NCBI RefSeq assembly: GCF_000711725.1
Contig: NZ_JONP01000009.1
Coordinates: forward strand, 124,001 to 188,000
Origin: Roseomonas aerilata DSM 19363
GTDB taxonomy: Bacteria; Pseudomonadota; Alphaproteobacteria; Acetobacterales; Acetobacteraceae
Direction of reading: 5' to 3'
DNA length: 64,000 bases
Position numbers and translations under genes: made by a program. The notes under the pieces were generated by a model. The model made no database searches and was not told the origin of the DNA. It saw only the letters and a list, made by a program, of their open reading frames with translations. Of this stretch, positions 32,885 through 40,889 are shown one piece after another; positions within the stretch are counted from its first letter, which is position 1, and each line of letters begins with the position of its first letter.

Positions 32885-34138
32885 ATGGACGATCTGACGG
32901 AAAAGGGCGTTGTCGTCGTCGGTGCCGGCCAGGCTGGCGGCAGGGCCGTGGAAGCGATGCGCACGGCGGGCTTCACCGGCCCGCTGACCCTGGTGGGCGA
33001 GGAAGTCGATCCACCCTACGAGCGGCCCTCGCTCTCGAAGGAGATGCTGCTCGGCTCCGACGAGGTCGCCTGGGTGCGGCCGCGCGAGTGGTACGAGGCC
33101 GAGGGCGTCGTGCTGCGGCTGGGCGTTCGCGTTGCGGCGATCGACCGCGCCGCCCGCAGCCTGCGCCTCGAGGATGGCTCGGTGCTGCCCTACGGTGCGC
33201 TGCTGCTGGCGACCGGTGGTCGGCCGCGGCCCCTTCCCGTGCCGGGGGCGGACCATCCGCGCTGCCACCCTATCCGCGCGCTCGCCGACACACGCGCGCT
33301 GCGGCCATTCCTGCAGCCCGGCGCGCATCTCGTGGTGGTCGGCGCCGGCTTCATCGGGCTGGAGGCCGCCTCCGCCGCGTTGAAGCAGGGCGCGCGCGTC
33401 ACGGTGATCGAGGCGACGGCGGCGGTGATGGCGCGCTGCGTGCCGGCGGAGGTCGGATCCTTCTACGCCGATCTCCACGCGCGCCACGGTGCCGACATCC
33501 GCTTCCGGACCCAGGTGACGGCGATCGAGGATGCCGGCGGTCGGCCGGTGGTCGTGCTGAGCGATGGCGAGCGGCTGGACGCTGACGCGGTGGTGGTCGG
33601 TATCGGCATCATCCCGAATGTGGAGCTCGCGCGCGATGCGGGGCTCTCCGTCGAGAACGGCATCGTGGTCGACGCCTTTGGGCGCACGGAGGATCCGTTC
33701 ATCTGGGCGGCGGGCGATGTGGCCAATCGCTTCGACGCCCGCTACGGCCGCCCGGTCCGGCTGGAATCCTGGCAGAACGCCCAGAACGCCGCGATCGCCG
33801 TTGCGCGGAACATGGTCGGGAACCCTGTGCCCTATTCCGAGGTGCCCTGGTTCTGGAGCGACCAGCACGGGCTGAACATGCAGATCTGCGGGATGGTCTC
33901 AGCCGACCTGCCCTGGGTCACCCGCGGCTCCCTCCCGGCGGGCACGGCGCTGCTGGTGCAGATGGATGGGGACCGGCCGGTCTCTGGCATCGGCATCAAC
34001 GCAGCGCGCGACCTGCGCTTCGTGAAGGAGCTGATCGCACTCGACGCGGCCGTGCCGGCGGCAACGCTTGCCGATCCTGCCACCAAGTTGAACGACCTCG
34101 TCCGCAACCTGAAGCAGGAGCTTCGGCCCGTCGCCTGA
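32885..34138 (+). CDS. ferredoxin reductase, FAD/NAD(P)-dependent (BphA4-type)
   Basis: 417 residues with two Rossmann folds: VVVVGAGQAGGRAVEAM (FAD) and LVVVGAGFIGLEAAS (NAD(P)). Also visible are the family's PYERPSLSKEMLLG segment, ALLLATGGRPR, and the FAD-closing IWAAGDVAN. The C-terminal domain is of the putidaredoxin-reductase type. It transfers electrons from NAD(P)H to the Rieske ferredoxin of this operon. It begins three bases after the PdxA-like stop. Confidence 0.93.
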   Translation: MDDLTEKGVVVVGAGQAGGRAVEAMRTAGFTGPLTLVGEEVDPPYERPSLSKEMLLGSDEVAWVRPREWYEAEGVVLRLGVRVAAIDRAARSLRLEDGSVLPYGALLLATGGRPRPLPVPGADHPRCHPIRALADTRALRPFLQPGAHLVVVGAGFIGLEAASAALKQGARVTVIEATAAVMARCVPAEVGSFYADLHARHGADIRFRTQVTAIEDAGGRPVVVLSDGERLDADAVVVGIGIIPNVELARDAGLSVENGIVVDAFGRTEDPFIWAAGDVANRFDARYGRPVRLESWQNAQNAAIAVARNMVGNPVPYSEVPWFWSDQHGLNMQICGMVSADLPWVTRGSLPAGTALLVQMDGDRPVSGIGINAARDLRFVKELIALDAAVPAATLADPATKLNDLVRNLKQELRPVA

Positions 34139-34144
34139 TGGCGG

Positions 34145-34159
34145 GTTCCCTTTAAGAAC
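34145..34159. promoter_or_regulatory. second GTTC-N7-GAAC palindrome
   Basis: GTTCCCTTTAAGAAC, 15 bp, in the 41-base gap between the reductase and oxygenase genes. It has the same arms and length as GTTCGCACAACGAAC at 31459. It may be a second binding site for the operon's IclR-type regulator, giving internal control of the oxygenase. A chance palindrome is possible. Confidence 0.4.
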
Positions 34160-34179
34160 ATCCCTGGGAGCGAAATGTC

Positions 34180-35466
34180 ATGCTGAGGAAGGAACAGAAC
34201 GAGCTTCTGACCCAGACCGGGCCGGGAACGCCGATGGGCGACATGTTCCGCCGCTATTGGATCCCGGCGCTGCTGGCCGAGGAAGTTGCCGAGCCCGGCG
34301 GCGCGCCGGTGCGCATCAAGCTGCTGGGCGAGCGCCTGCTCGCCTTCCGCGACAGCGAGGGCAAGCTCGGCCTCGTCGATGAGTTCTGCGCCCATCGCGG
34401 CGTGTCGCTCTGGTTCGGGCGGAACGAGGATTGCGGGCTGCGCTGCCCCTATCACGGCTGGAAGTACGACGTGACGGGGCAGTGCACGGAGGTGCCGTCC
34501 GAGCCTGAGTCGAGCGGCTTCCGCCAGAAGATCAAGCTGACCTCCTATCCGCTGGTGGAGCGCGGGCACATCCTCTGGACCTATATGGGCCCCCCGGATC
34601 TGCAGCCGCCGCTGCCCGAATGGGAGTTCATCACCGTCCGGCCCGAGCAGACCTTCTCCTCGAAGCGGCTGCAGGAGTGCAACTGGCTGCAGGCGATGGA
34701 GGGCGGGATCGATTCCGCGCATGTCTCCTTCCTGCACCGGGGCGCGCTCAGCTCCGACCCGCTGTTCAAGGGCGCCAAGGGCAACCAGTACAACCTGAAC
34801 GACAGCGCCCCCGTCTTCGAGGTGGTGGAGCACCCGAGCGGCCTTTACATCGGCGCGCGCCGCAACGCGGAGGACGGACACTACTACTGGCGCATCACGC
34901 CCTGGGTGATGCCTTGCTTCACCATGGTGCCGCCGCGCGGCGACCACCCGATCCACGGCCACTTCTGGATCCCGATCGACGACGAGAACTGCTGGGCCTG
35001 GAGCTTCGACTACCACCCCGTGCGCGATCTGACGGAGCGCGAGGTGCAGGCGATGCGCGAGGGACACGGCATTCACGTCACCTATGTTCCCGGCACCTAC
35101 CGCCCGGCCGCGAACAAGGACAACGACTACCTCATGGACCGCGCGGCGCAGAAGGCAGGCATCACCTACAGCGGCGTTTCCGGCATCGCCATGCAGGACG
35201 CCTCTCTGCAAGAAAGCATGGGACCGGTCGTAGACCGCACGCGGGAGAACCTCACCTCCACCGACAATGGCATCATCATGGCCCGCTTTCGCCTGATGAA
35301 GGCTGCGCGTGCGCTGCGAGACAAGGGTGTGGCCCCGCCGGGCTCGCGGCCGGAGGAACAGCAGGTCCGTTCCGCCGCGGTCGTGCTGCCGCCCGACCAA
35401 GCCTTCAAGGATGCCGCGAGCGAGGCGCTGAAGGCGCGCCCCGGTGTGGCGCAGGCTTCCGTGTGA
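34180..35466 (+). CDS. phthalate-type Rieske non-heme iron oxygenase, alpha subunit
   Basis: 428 residues, opening NELLTQTGPGTPMGDMFRRY as in phthalate 4,5-dioxygenase relatives. The Rieske [2Fe-2S] ligands are Cys70, His72 (CAHRG), Cys89 and His92 (CPYHGW). The mononuclear iron site is in the segment NWLQAMEGGIDSAH: Asp178 bridges, and His181 and His186 are ligands. It hydroxylates an aromatic, probably carboxylated, ring using electrons from the ferredoxin and reductase encoded upstream. No beta subunit gene is present, as expected for this homotrimeric/hexameric class. Its TGA overlaps the ATG of the next gene by one base. Confidence 0.95.
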   Translation: MLRKEQNELLTQTGPGTPMGDMFRRYWIPALLAEEVAEPGGAPVRIKLLGERLLAFRDSEGKLGLVDEFCAHRGVSLWFGRNEDCGLRCPYHGWKYDVTGQCTEVPSEPESSGFRQKIKLTSYPLVERGHILWTYMGPPDLQPPLPEWEFITVRPEQTFSSKRLQECNWLQAMEGGIDSAHVSFLHRGALSSDPLFKGAKGNQYNLNDSAPVFEVVEHPSGLYIGARRNAEDGHYYWRITPWVMPCFTMVPPRGDHPIHGHFWIPIDDENCWAWSFDYHPVRDLTEREVQAMREGHGIHVTYVPGTYRPAANKDNDYLMDRAAQKAGITYSGVSGIAMQDASLQESMGPVVDRTRENLTSTDNGIIMARFRLMKAARALRDKGVAPPGSRPEEQQVRSAAVVLPPDQAFKDAASEALKARPGVAQASV

Positions 35467-35978
35467 TGATCAGCGAGAGCGCGCGTGCGACGACGGCGGC
35501 AGAATCGGCGTTCCGGGTTCGTGCGCCCAACGCCGCGCCGCGCGCCACCCTCGTCGTCGCGCTCGACCAAGCGAGCCTCGACGTGGTGGAGGCGCTGTCC
35601 GCGCGTTCATGGAACGGCGCTGTCTTCTTCGCGCCCTCTTTCTTCGAAAGCGAGGCGCGGATCGCCGCTGGCGACGTGCAGCGATGGTTCCGCGACGTGG
35701 TCGGCCGCGCGCAGGGCTTCGTGCAGGAGGTCGAGGCATCGAACCAGGCCGTGATGATCGCGACCTCTGGCCAGGACGCGCAACTCGCGTCGGTGGTCGG
35801 CGATGCCTGCCGTTCGACGGGCACGAAGACTTGCGGCCTGATCCTGCACGATGCTGCCGCGCGGTCGCCGGAGGCTGTTTCCACGACACTCGGGCAGTTG
35901 CGCCCCTATGTCTCCATGCTGAGCGTTGTCAGCGACGAGGGCTATGTCGAGGCCATGCTCGAGGCATTGCGGGCCTGA
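35466..35978 (+). CDS. unknown 170-residue protein coupled to the oxygenase
   Basis: 170 residues, starting on the last base of the oxygenase stop (TGATG), so translation is coupled. After a disordered Ala/Arg-rich leader of about 25 residues, alternating hydrophobic strands and helices appear (ATLVVALDQASLDVVEAL, GAVFFAPSFF, QAVMIATSG, TCGLILHD, VSMLSVVSDE), suggesting a small Rossmann-like alpha/beta fold with no metal or cofactor motif I recognise. There is one Cys pair and no signal peptide. It is not an oxygenase beta subunit, which would be cystatin-like. Its place between oxygenase and regulator suggests a role in substrate handling, protection or sensing; this is a guess. Confidence 0.8.
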   Translation: MISESARATTAAESAFRVRAPNAAPRATLVVALDQASLDVVEALSARSWNGAVFFAPSFFESEARIAAGDVQRWFRDVVGRAQGFVQEVEASNQAVMIATSGQDAQLASVVGDACRSTGTKTCGLILHDAAARSPEAVSTTLGQLRPYVSMLSVVSDEGYVEAMLEALRA

Positions 35979-35981
35979 GCC

Positions 35982-36782
35982 ATGGCAGCACCCCTGATGG
36001 ACGAGGCCGAGCCGGGTGCGACGGAAGGCCGTGATTTCGTGACCGCCCTGGCGCGCGGGCTGTCGGTCATGCGCGCCTTCACCGCGGAGGACCAGGATCT
36101 CACCCTCTCGGATCTTTCGAAGCGGGTGGGGCTTTCCCGGGCGACGGTCAGGCGCTGCCTGCTCACGCTCCAGGCCCTCGGCTACGTGCAGTCCTCGGGT
36201 CATTTCTTCCGCCTCTCGCCCCAGGTGCTAACCCTCGCGCAGGCCTATCTCTCCTCCTCGCTGCTGCCACGCGTCGCGCAGCCATTCCTAGAGCGGACGA
36301 GCGAGGAACTTGGGCAATCCTGCTCGGTCTCGGTTCTCTATGGGACTGAAGTGATCTACGTCGCCCGCTCCGCGCGTCGGCGCCTTGGCTCTCTGAACCG
36401 GGACGTGGGCACCCATCTGCCGGCCTATTGCACCTCGATGGGCCGGGTGTTGCTCGGCCACCTTCCGGAAGCGGAGCTGGACCTGTTTTTCCGCAGCGCG
36501 GAGTTGCTTCCGCTGACGCCCTTTACGATCCATGACGAGGGGGAGCTGCGGCGCGCGCTCGACGTGGTGCGGCGTGAAGGATACTGCCTGGTCGATCAGG
36601 AGATGGAAATCGACCTCCGCTCGCTCGCGGTGCCCGTCCATAACGCGGCCGGCCGGGTGGTCGCGGCGCTGCACGTCTCAACCCAGGCGAGCCGGACGAC
36701 GGTCGAGGAATTGATGGGCAACTGCAAGGCCGCGCTCCGCGACGCCGCCGCGGGGATGCGGCCGTTGCTCGTCGGCGCCTGA
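35982..36782 (+). CDS. IclR-family regulator, PcaR/PcaU/PobR subgroup
   Basis: 266 residues. The N-terminal winged helix contains DFVTALARGLSVMRAF (the opening typical of the beta-ketoadipate-pathway subgroup), LTLSDLSKRVGLSRATVRRC and LLTLQALGYV. The C-terminal effector domain has SVSVLYGTEVIYVARS, AYCTSMGRVLLGHL and VDQEMEIDLRSLAVPV. Members bind aromatic acids and activate or repress ring-degradation genes. It is the last gene of the operon, so the operon is probably autoregulated, through the GTTCG-type repeats at 31439-31473. The ATG at 35982 is used; one at 35997 is possible. Confidence 0.93.
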   Translation: MAAPLMDEAEPGATEGRDFVTALARGLSVMRAFTAEDQDLTLSDLSKRVGLSRATVRRCLLTLQALGYVQSSGHFFRLSPQVLTLAQAYLSSSLLPRVAQPFLERTSEELGQSCSVSVLYGTEVIYVARSARRRLGSLNRDVGTHLPAYCTSMGRVLLGHLPEAELDLFFRSAELLPLTPFTIHDEGELRRALDVVRREGYCLVDQEMEIDLRSLAVPVHNAAGRVVAALHVSTQASRTTVEELMGNCKAALRDAAAGMRPLLVGA

Positions 36783-36801
36783 GGAGGGATCCTCAGGCGC
36801 C
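36774..36801. terminator. perfect 12-bp hairpin across the IclR stop
   Basis: GGCGCCTGAGGA, loop GGGA, TCCTCAGGCGCC. The stem includes the last two codons and the TGA of the IclR gene and lies ahead of the converging Bug gene. A strong bidirectional terminator is likely. Confidence 0.7.
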
Positions 36802-36809
36802 GCGGGATC

Positions 36810-37781
36810 CTATCTGACCGACGCGCGGGCGAGCGGCGTCCAGCGGGCCACCTCCTCCTCGACGAAGCGCTTGAACTCGGGTGCGGTGAGGGCAGGGGAG
36901 ACGATGCCGTCCGCGTCCAGGCGGGCGCGGATCTCCGGCTTGGCAAGGATGCGCCGCACCTCCGCGTTCAGTCGCCCCACGATGGGCTCAGGCAGGTTCG
37001 CCGGACCCGCGAGACCGAACCAGGTCGTTGCCGTCAGCGTTGGGTAGCCGAGTTCCCGGAAGGTCGGCAGGTTCGGGAAGGCGGGTAGGCGTTCGGCGGA
37101 GCTCACGGCGATTCCGTGGAGGCGACGTTCGCGGAGCGGCTCGGCGGCGGAGGTGATGGCAATGAAGGCCGCCTCGACGGAGCCGCCGAGCAGGTCGGTC
37201 ATGCTGTTGCCGCCGCCGCGGTAGGGAATGGGCTCCATGTTCGCGCCCGTCAGCCGCGTGAACATGTCGCCGATCAGCGCGCCATGCGTGCCGGCGCCGG
37301 GCGTGGCATAGGAGACGGTCGAGTTGCCCTTTGCCGCGGCGAGGACATCCGCAAGGCTGCGGTTCGTGGCCTGCGGGCCGACGACGAAGGCAACGGGCGG
37401 ACCACCGAGATAGGCAATGTGCGTGAAGTCGCGCAGCCCGTCGAACTCCGCACCGCCGGTGTTCGTGGCGGGCGCGATCACGTGGGAAGCGATGCCGGAG
37501 ATGACGAGCGTGTAGCCGTCGGCCGGCGCCCTCGCGACCTGCGCCGCGCCGATCAGTCCCCCTGCGCCGGGACGATTGTCGACGACGAAGGGCTGGCCCA
37601 GCGCGTCCGTCAGGTCGCGAGCGATGATGCGGCCGAGCGTATCGGCGCTACCGCCGGGCGCGAAGGGCGCCACGATACGCACAGGACGCTGCGGCCAGTC
37701 GGTGCCGGCGGCTTCTGCGCCGCCTGTGGCCAGATGGACGCCCAGCAGGGCCACGGATAGTCTCAGCAGGGTACGTCGCAA
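36810..37781 (-). CDS. Bug/TctC-family solute-binding protein near the aromatic cluster
   Basis: 323 residues from a TTG at 37781, with AGGAGG eight bases upstream. The signal peptide is about residues 1-25 (SVALLGVHLATGGAEAA). The family pattern follows: WPQRPVRIVAPFAPGGSADT, VVDNRPGAGGLIGAAQVA, VSYATPGAGTHGALIG, GGSVEAAFI and LPTFRELGYP. It binds a carboxylated solute in the periplasm. In terephthalate and phthalate clusters of other bacteria a TctC homologue (TphC) has this role, so the ligand is probably the oxygenase substrate. It is divergent from the aldolase-family gene. Confidence 0.92.
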   Translation of the reverse strand: MRRTLLRLSVALLGVHLATGGAEAAGTDWPQRPVRIVAPFAPGGSADTLGRIIARDLTDALGQPFVVDNRPGAGGLIGAAQVARAPADGYTLVISGIASHVIAPATNTGGAEFDGLRDFTHIAYLGGPPVAFVVGPQATNRSLADVLAAAKGNSTVSYATPGAGTHGALIGDMFTRLTGANMEPIPYRGGGNSMTDLLGGSVEAAFIAITSAAEPLRERRLHGIAVSSAERLPAFPNLPTFRELGYPTLTATTWFGLAGPANLPEPIVGRLNAEVRRILAKPEIRARLDADGIVSPALTAPEFKRFVEEEVARWTPLARASVR

Positions 37782-37921
37782 GGCTGTTTCCTCCTCTTGT
37801 GTTTCTATCGGCGTGAATGGCCTGCCGGTGACGGCTAGCTTCGGGCGCTCCGCCGGATCCTAGCGTGGCATGCAGCGCACGGCACAGGTGGCAGGCGAAC
37901 AAGAACAGGAGACGCGGACGG

Positions 37922-38611
37922 ATGATTCATCAGATGGCATCAGGATTCGATGCGCTCGACAAGGCACTTCTCGTGGATGCGTTGCGCATGCTCGAAGGCG
38001 CGGAGATGATCGACCATAGTGGCCATGCGAGCGTGCGCCGCGCTGGACGCATCCTCATCAACGACGCCGTGGCGCCGAAGAGACGTCTCACCGCCGCCGA
38101 TCTGGTGGAGATCGACCCGGAGGGACAGCGGCTCGCAGGGACGGGGCGGCCGCCACTCGAGTTTCATATCCACACCGAGATCTATCGGCGGCGCCCCGAT
38201 GCGGGCGCGGTGATCCACCTGCACCCGCGCTGGTCGACGCTGCTCACCAGCGTGGGTGCGCCCTACAGGCCTGTCTTCGCCCAGGGCGCGCTGCTCGGTG
38301 ATATCCCCGTCTACGACGATCCGATGTCCATCAACACGCGGGAGGCGGGCGCGGCGCTGGCGGCAGCCCTCGGTGCCGGGCCCGCGATCCTGCTGAAGGC
38401 GCATGGCGCGACCGTCGTGGCGGAGGATCTCGTCACCTGCTTCGCCCTGGCCGCCTATCTCGAGGAGAACGCCTCGCGCCAGGTCGCGGCGTTGGGCATC
38501 GGCACGCCCTTCGTGTTCGACGACGTCCAGCGGGCCCGGATCCGCGAGCGGCTCTGGTCCATGAGCCTCTTCCGGAAGACCTGGGACCACTATCACGCCC
38601 GCCTGGGCTGA
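37922..38611 (+). CDS. class II aldolase/adducin-family protein, possible aromatic decarboxylase
   Basis: 229 residues from the ATG at 37922 (AGGAG ten bases upstream; an ATG at 37934 is also possible). It shows DHSGHASVR, FHIHTEIYRRRPDAGAVIHL, HPRWSTLL with two metal His, and ILLKAHGATVVAEDL with the third His. Family members are zinc- or manganese-dependent aldolases of sugar phosphates, but several in aromatic catabolism decarboxylate dihydroxylated aromatic acids (for example 3,4-dihydroxyphthalate decarboxylase). The position beside an oxygenase cluster favours the latter. The usual phosphate-binding sugar-aldolase residues cannot be judged by eye. Confidence 0.85.
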   Translation: MIHQMASGFDALDKALLVDALRMLEGAEMIDHSGHASVRRAGRILINDAVAPKRRLTAADLVEIDPEGQRLAGTGRPPLEFHIHTEIYRRRPDAGAVIHLHPRWSTLLTSVGAPYRPVFAQGALLGDIPVYDDPMSINTREAGAALAAALGAGPAILLKAHGATVVAEDLVTCFALAAYLEENASRQVAALGIGTPFVFDDVQRARIRERLWSMSLFRKTWDHYHARLG

Positions 38612-38710
38612 GCCCGTTTAGGCCTGATCGCCGGGTGCCCGATCGGCGGGCGCGACGTTACGCGGGCCGCTGCGTTGCTGTCCTGGAAAAGACGGAACAG
38701 GGTTGAGCCC

Positions 38711-40714
38711 ATGAGTACCACCATCTCGCCGGAGCCGCGGCCGCCGGTCCAAGTTCAGCCGCCGCCATCGCCCGAGCTCGCGCACCTCGTCAACGTGGTC
38801 GTGGGGGTCGTGATCGTCTCCGCGCTCTATCTCGCGCGGGAGGTGCTGATCCCCATTACGTTGGCAATCCTCCTCTCCTTCGTGCTGGCGCCGCTGGTGG
38901 CGCTGCTCCGGCGCGTCGGGCTTCCGCATGTCGCCGCCGCACTGCTGTCAGTGGTGCTGGCGCTCGGGGTGCTCTCGCTCGTCGGTAGCATCATCGGCGT
39001 ACAGATCGCGGGGCTCGCGAGCAATGCGCCGAGCTACCAGACTGCCATTCAGCAGAAGGTGGAATCGGTGCAGGGCGCCGCCTTTGGCCGGATCAACGAG
39101 CTTTCGCGCCGCTTGAACAACCAGTCCACCCCCGCCGGGGCGCCGGACGGCGCAGCGCCTGCGGCGCCTATGCCGCCGGTGGAACGTCCGGCGCTTCCTG
39201 GTCTCCCGGGTTCCGAAAGCAGTGGAGACCGCCGGCCGATCCCAGTGGAGATCCAGCAGGGCGGCTCCTCCACGATCGAGCTGGCGCGGAAGTTCCTTTC
39301 GCCGGTCCTCGGCCCGCTGGAGACGACGCTCATCGTCTTCATCGTGGCCGTCTTCGTCCTCATGCAGCAGGCGGACCTTCGGGACCGGCTGATACGGCTT
39401 TTCGGGTCGAGCGACCTTCACCGGACGACGGAGGCGCTGGACGACGCGGGGCGGCGGCTGAGCAAGTACTTCCTCGCGCAGCTGATGCTCAACGGCGCCT
39501 TCGGCGTGATCATCACCATCGGCCTCTACGTCATCGGCGTGCCGAGCCCGATTGTCTGGGGCATCCTTGCCGCGCTCTTCCGCTTCGTGCCCTATGTGGG
39601 CTCGATCCTCGCGGCCGCCCTGCCGCTCGTGCTCGCCGCCGGCACTGAGCCCGGCTGGGCCACCGTGCTCTGGACCGCCGCCCTTTTCGCGATCGCCGAG
39701 CCGGTGATGGGGCAGGTGGTGGAGCCGCTGGTCTACGGGCACAGCACCGGCCTCTCGCCGGTTTCGGTCATTGTCGCCGCGATCTTCTGGACCTGGCTCT
39801 GGGGCCCCATCGGACTGATCCTCGCCACCCCGCTCACGCTCTGCCTCGTCGTCCTCGGGCGGCATGTCGAGCGGCTCGCCTTCCTCGACGTCATGCTCGG
39901 CGACCGGCCAGCGCTCACACCGGTAGAGAATTTCTACCAGCGCATGCTGGCAGGAGACACGGACGAGGCGCTTTCCCAGGCGGAGACCCTGCTGAAGGAC
40001 CGTTCTCTCACCGCCTATTACGACGAGGTGGCGCTGCAGGGGCTCCGGCTCGCGGCGAACGACGTGGAGCGCGGTGTGCTGCCACCGGACCGTTTGGAGC
40101 GGCTACGTAACGCCGCCTCAGGCCTGGTCGGCGACCTTGCCTCGGTCCCCGATGAGGATCCTTCGCCGAAGGCCGCCGCCGCAGCCGCGGAGAAGGGTAC
40201 GATTGAGCCGCCGCGCGAGACCGCACCCTCGGTGCCTCTTCCGCCTCTGGCGGAGCGGCCGGGCGCCTGGGCCGGGGAGCGGCCTGTCCTCTGCCTCGCG
40301 GGGCGCGGCCCGCTGGATGAGGCGGCCTCGGCCATGCTGGCGCAGCTCCTCTCGAAGCACGGCGTTGGCGCGCGGGTCGTGCCGCACGAGGCGAGTTCCC
40401 GCGAGCAGGTCGGGCATCTCGACACCACGGGAGTGGCGATGGTCTGCATCTCCTACCTCGATATCTCCGGCAGCCCCGCGCATCTCCGCTACCTTCTGCG
40501 CCGTCTGCGACAGAGGCTGCCAGGCGTGCCGCTGCTGGTCGGCCTCTGGCCGGAAGGGGAGGCGGTGCTGACGGATAAGGCCCAGGCAAAGGCGGTCGGG
40601 GCCGACTACTTCACGGCCTCGCTGCACGATGCGGTGACGCAGTGCCTGAAGGTCGCGAGCGGCGCGGCGCCGCCGCCGCAGGCGGCCGTGCCCGCCGGCG
40701 GCCAGGCGGCCTGA
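38711..40714 (+). CDS. AI-2E/PerM-family transporter with long cytoplasmic C-terminal extension
   Basis: 667 residues. Transmembrane helices cluster at about 25-85 and 195-395, with a soluble loop of about 110 residues in between (residues 85-195, Pro/Gly-rich) as in the PerM family. Conserved features include PYVGSILAAALPLVLA, EPVMGQVVEPLVYG and GLSPVSVIVAAIFWTWLWG. The extra C-terminal ~265 residues start with a helical segment (FYQRMLAGDTDEALSQAETL) and end in an alpha/beta domain (RPVLCLAGRGPLDEAASAML, VAMVCISYLDISGSPAHLR) resembling a B12-binding or Rossmann fold. Export of small solutes is assumed for the family; substrate unknown. Confidence 0.88.
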   Translation: MSTTISPEPRPPVQVQPPPSPELAHLVNVVVGVVIVSALYLAREVLIPITLAILLSFVLAPLVALLRRVGLPHVAAALLSVVLALGVLSLVGSIIGVQIAGLASNAPSYQTAIQQKVESVQGAAFGRINELSRRLNNQSTPAGAPDGAAPAAPMPPVERPALPGLPGSESSGDRRPIPVEIQQGGSSTIELARKFLSPVLGPLETTLIVFIVAVFVLMQQADLRDRLIRLFGSSDLHRTTEALDDAGRRLSKYFLAQLMLNGAFGVIITIGLYVIGVPSPIVWGILAALFRFVPYVGSILAAALPLVLAAGTEPGWATVLWTAALFAIAEPVMGQVVEPLVYGHSTGLSPVSVIVAAIFWTWLWGPIGLILATPLTLCLVVLGRHVERLAFLDVMLGDRPALTPVENFYQRMLAGDTDEALSQAETLLKDRSLTAYYDEVALQGLRLAANDVERGVLPPDRLERLRNAASGLVGDLASVPDEDPSPKAAAAAAEKGTIEPPRETAPSVPLPPLAERPGAWAGERPVLCLAGRGPLDEAASAMLAQLLSKHGVGARVVPHEASSREQVGHLDTTGVAMVCISYLDISGSPAHLRYLLRRLRQRLPGVPLLVGLWPEGEAVLTDKAQAKAVGADYFTASLHDAVTQCLKVASGAAPPPQAAVPAGGQAA

Positions 40715-40772
40715 GTCCCGCGCGCCCGCTGCGGATGAGCGGGCACGGGCGGGACGGCCCGGCCAGGGATGT

Positions 40773-40801
40773 GGCGGGAGGGGAGCGCAGCCCCTCTCGC
40801 C
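40773..40801 (+). terminator. hairpin after the AI-2E-family transporter gene
   Basis: GGCGGGAGGGG, loop AGCGCAG, CCCCTCTCGCC: an 11-bp stem with one G-U pair, starting 59 bases after the transporter stop. The core GAGGGG/CCCCTC resembles the first hairpin at 849-869. Confidence 0.55.
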
Positions 40802-40889
40802 GCCTTTGCCTGCCATGGCCCGCCAGGGCGCGGTCGGTCCGGGGCTGGCGCAACGTCGCGCCGATGACCGCTTTCGGAGGAGGCATCCG

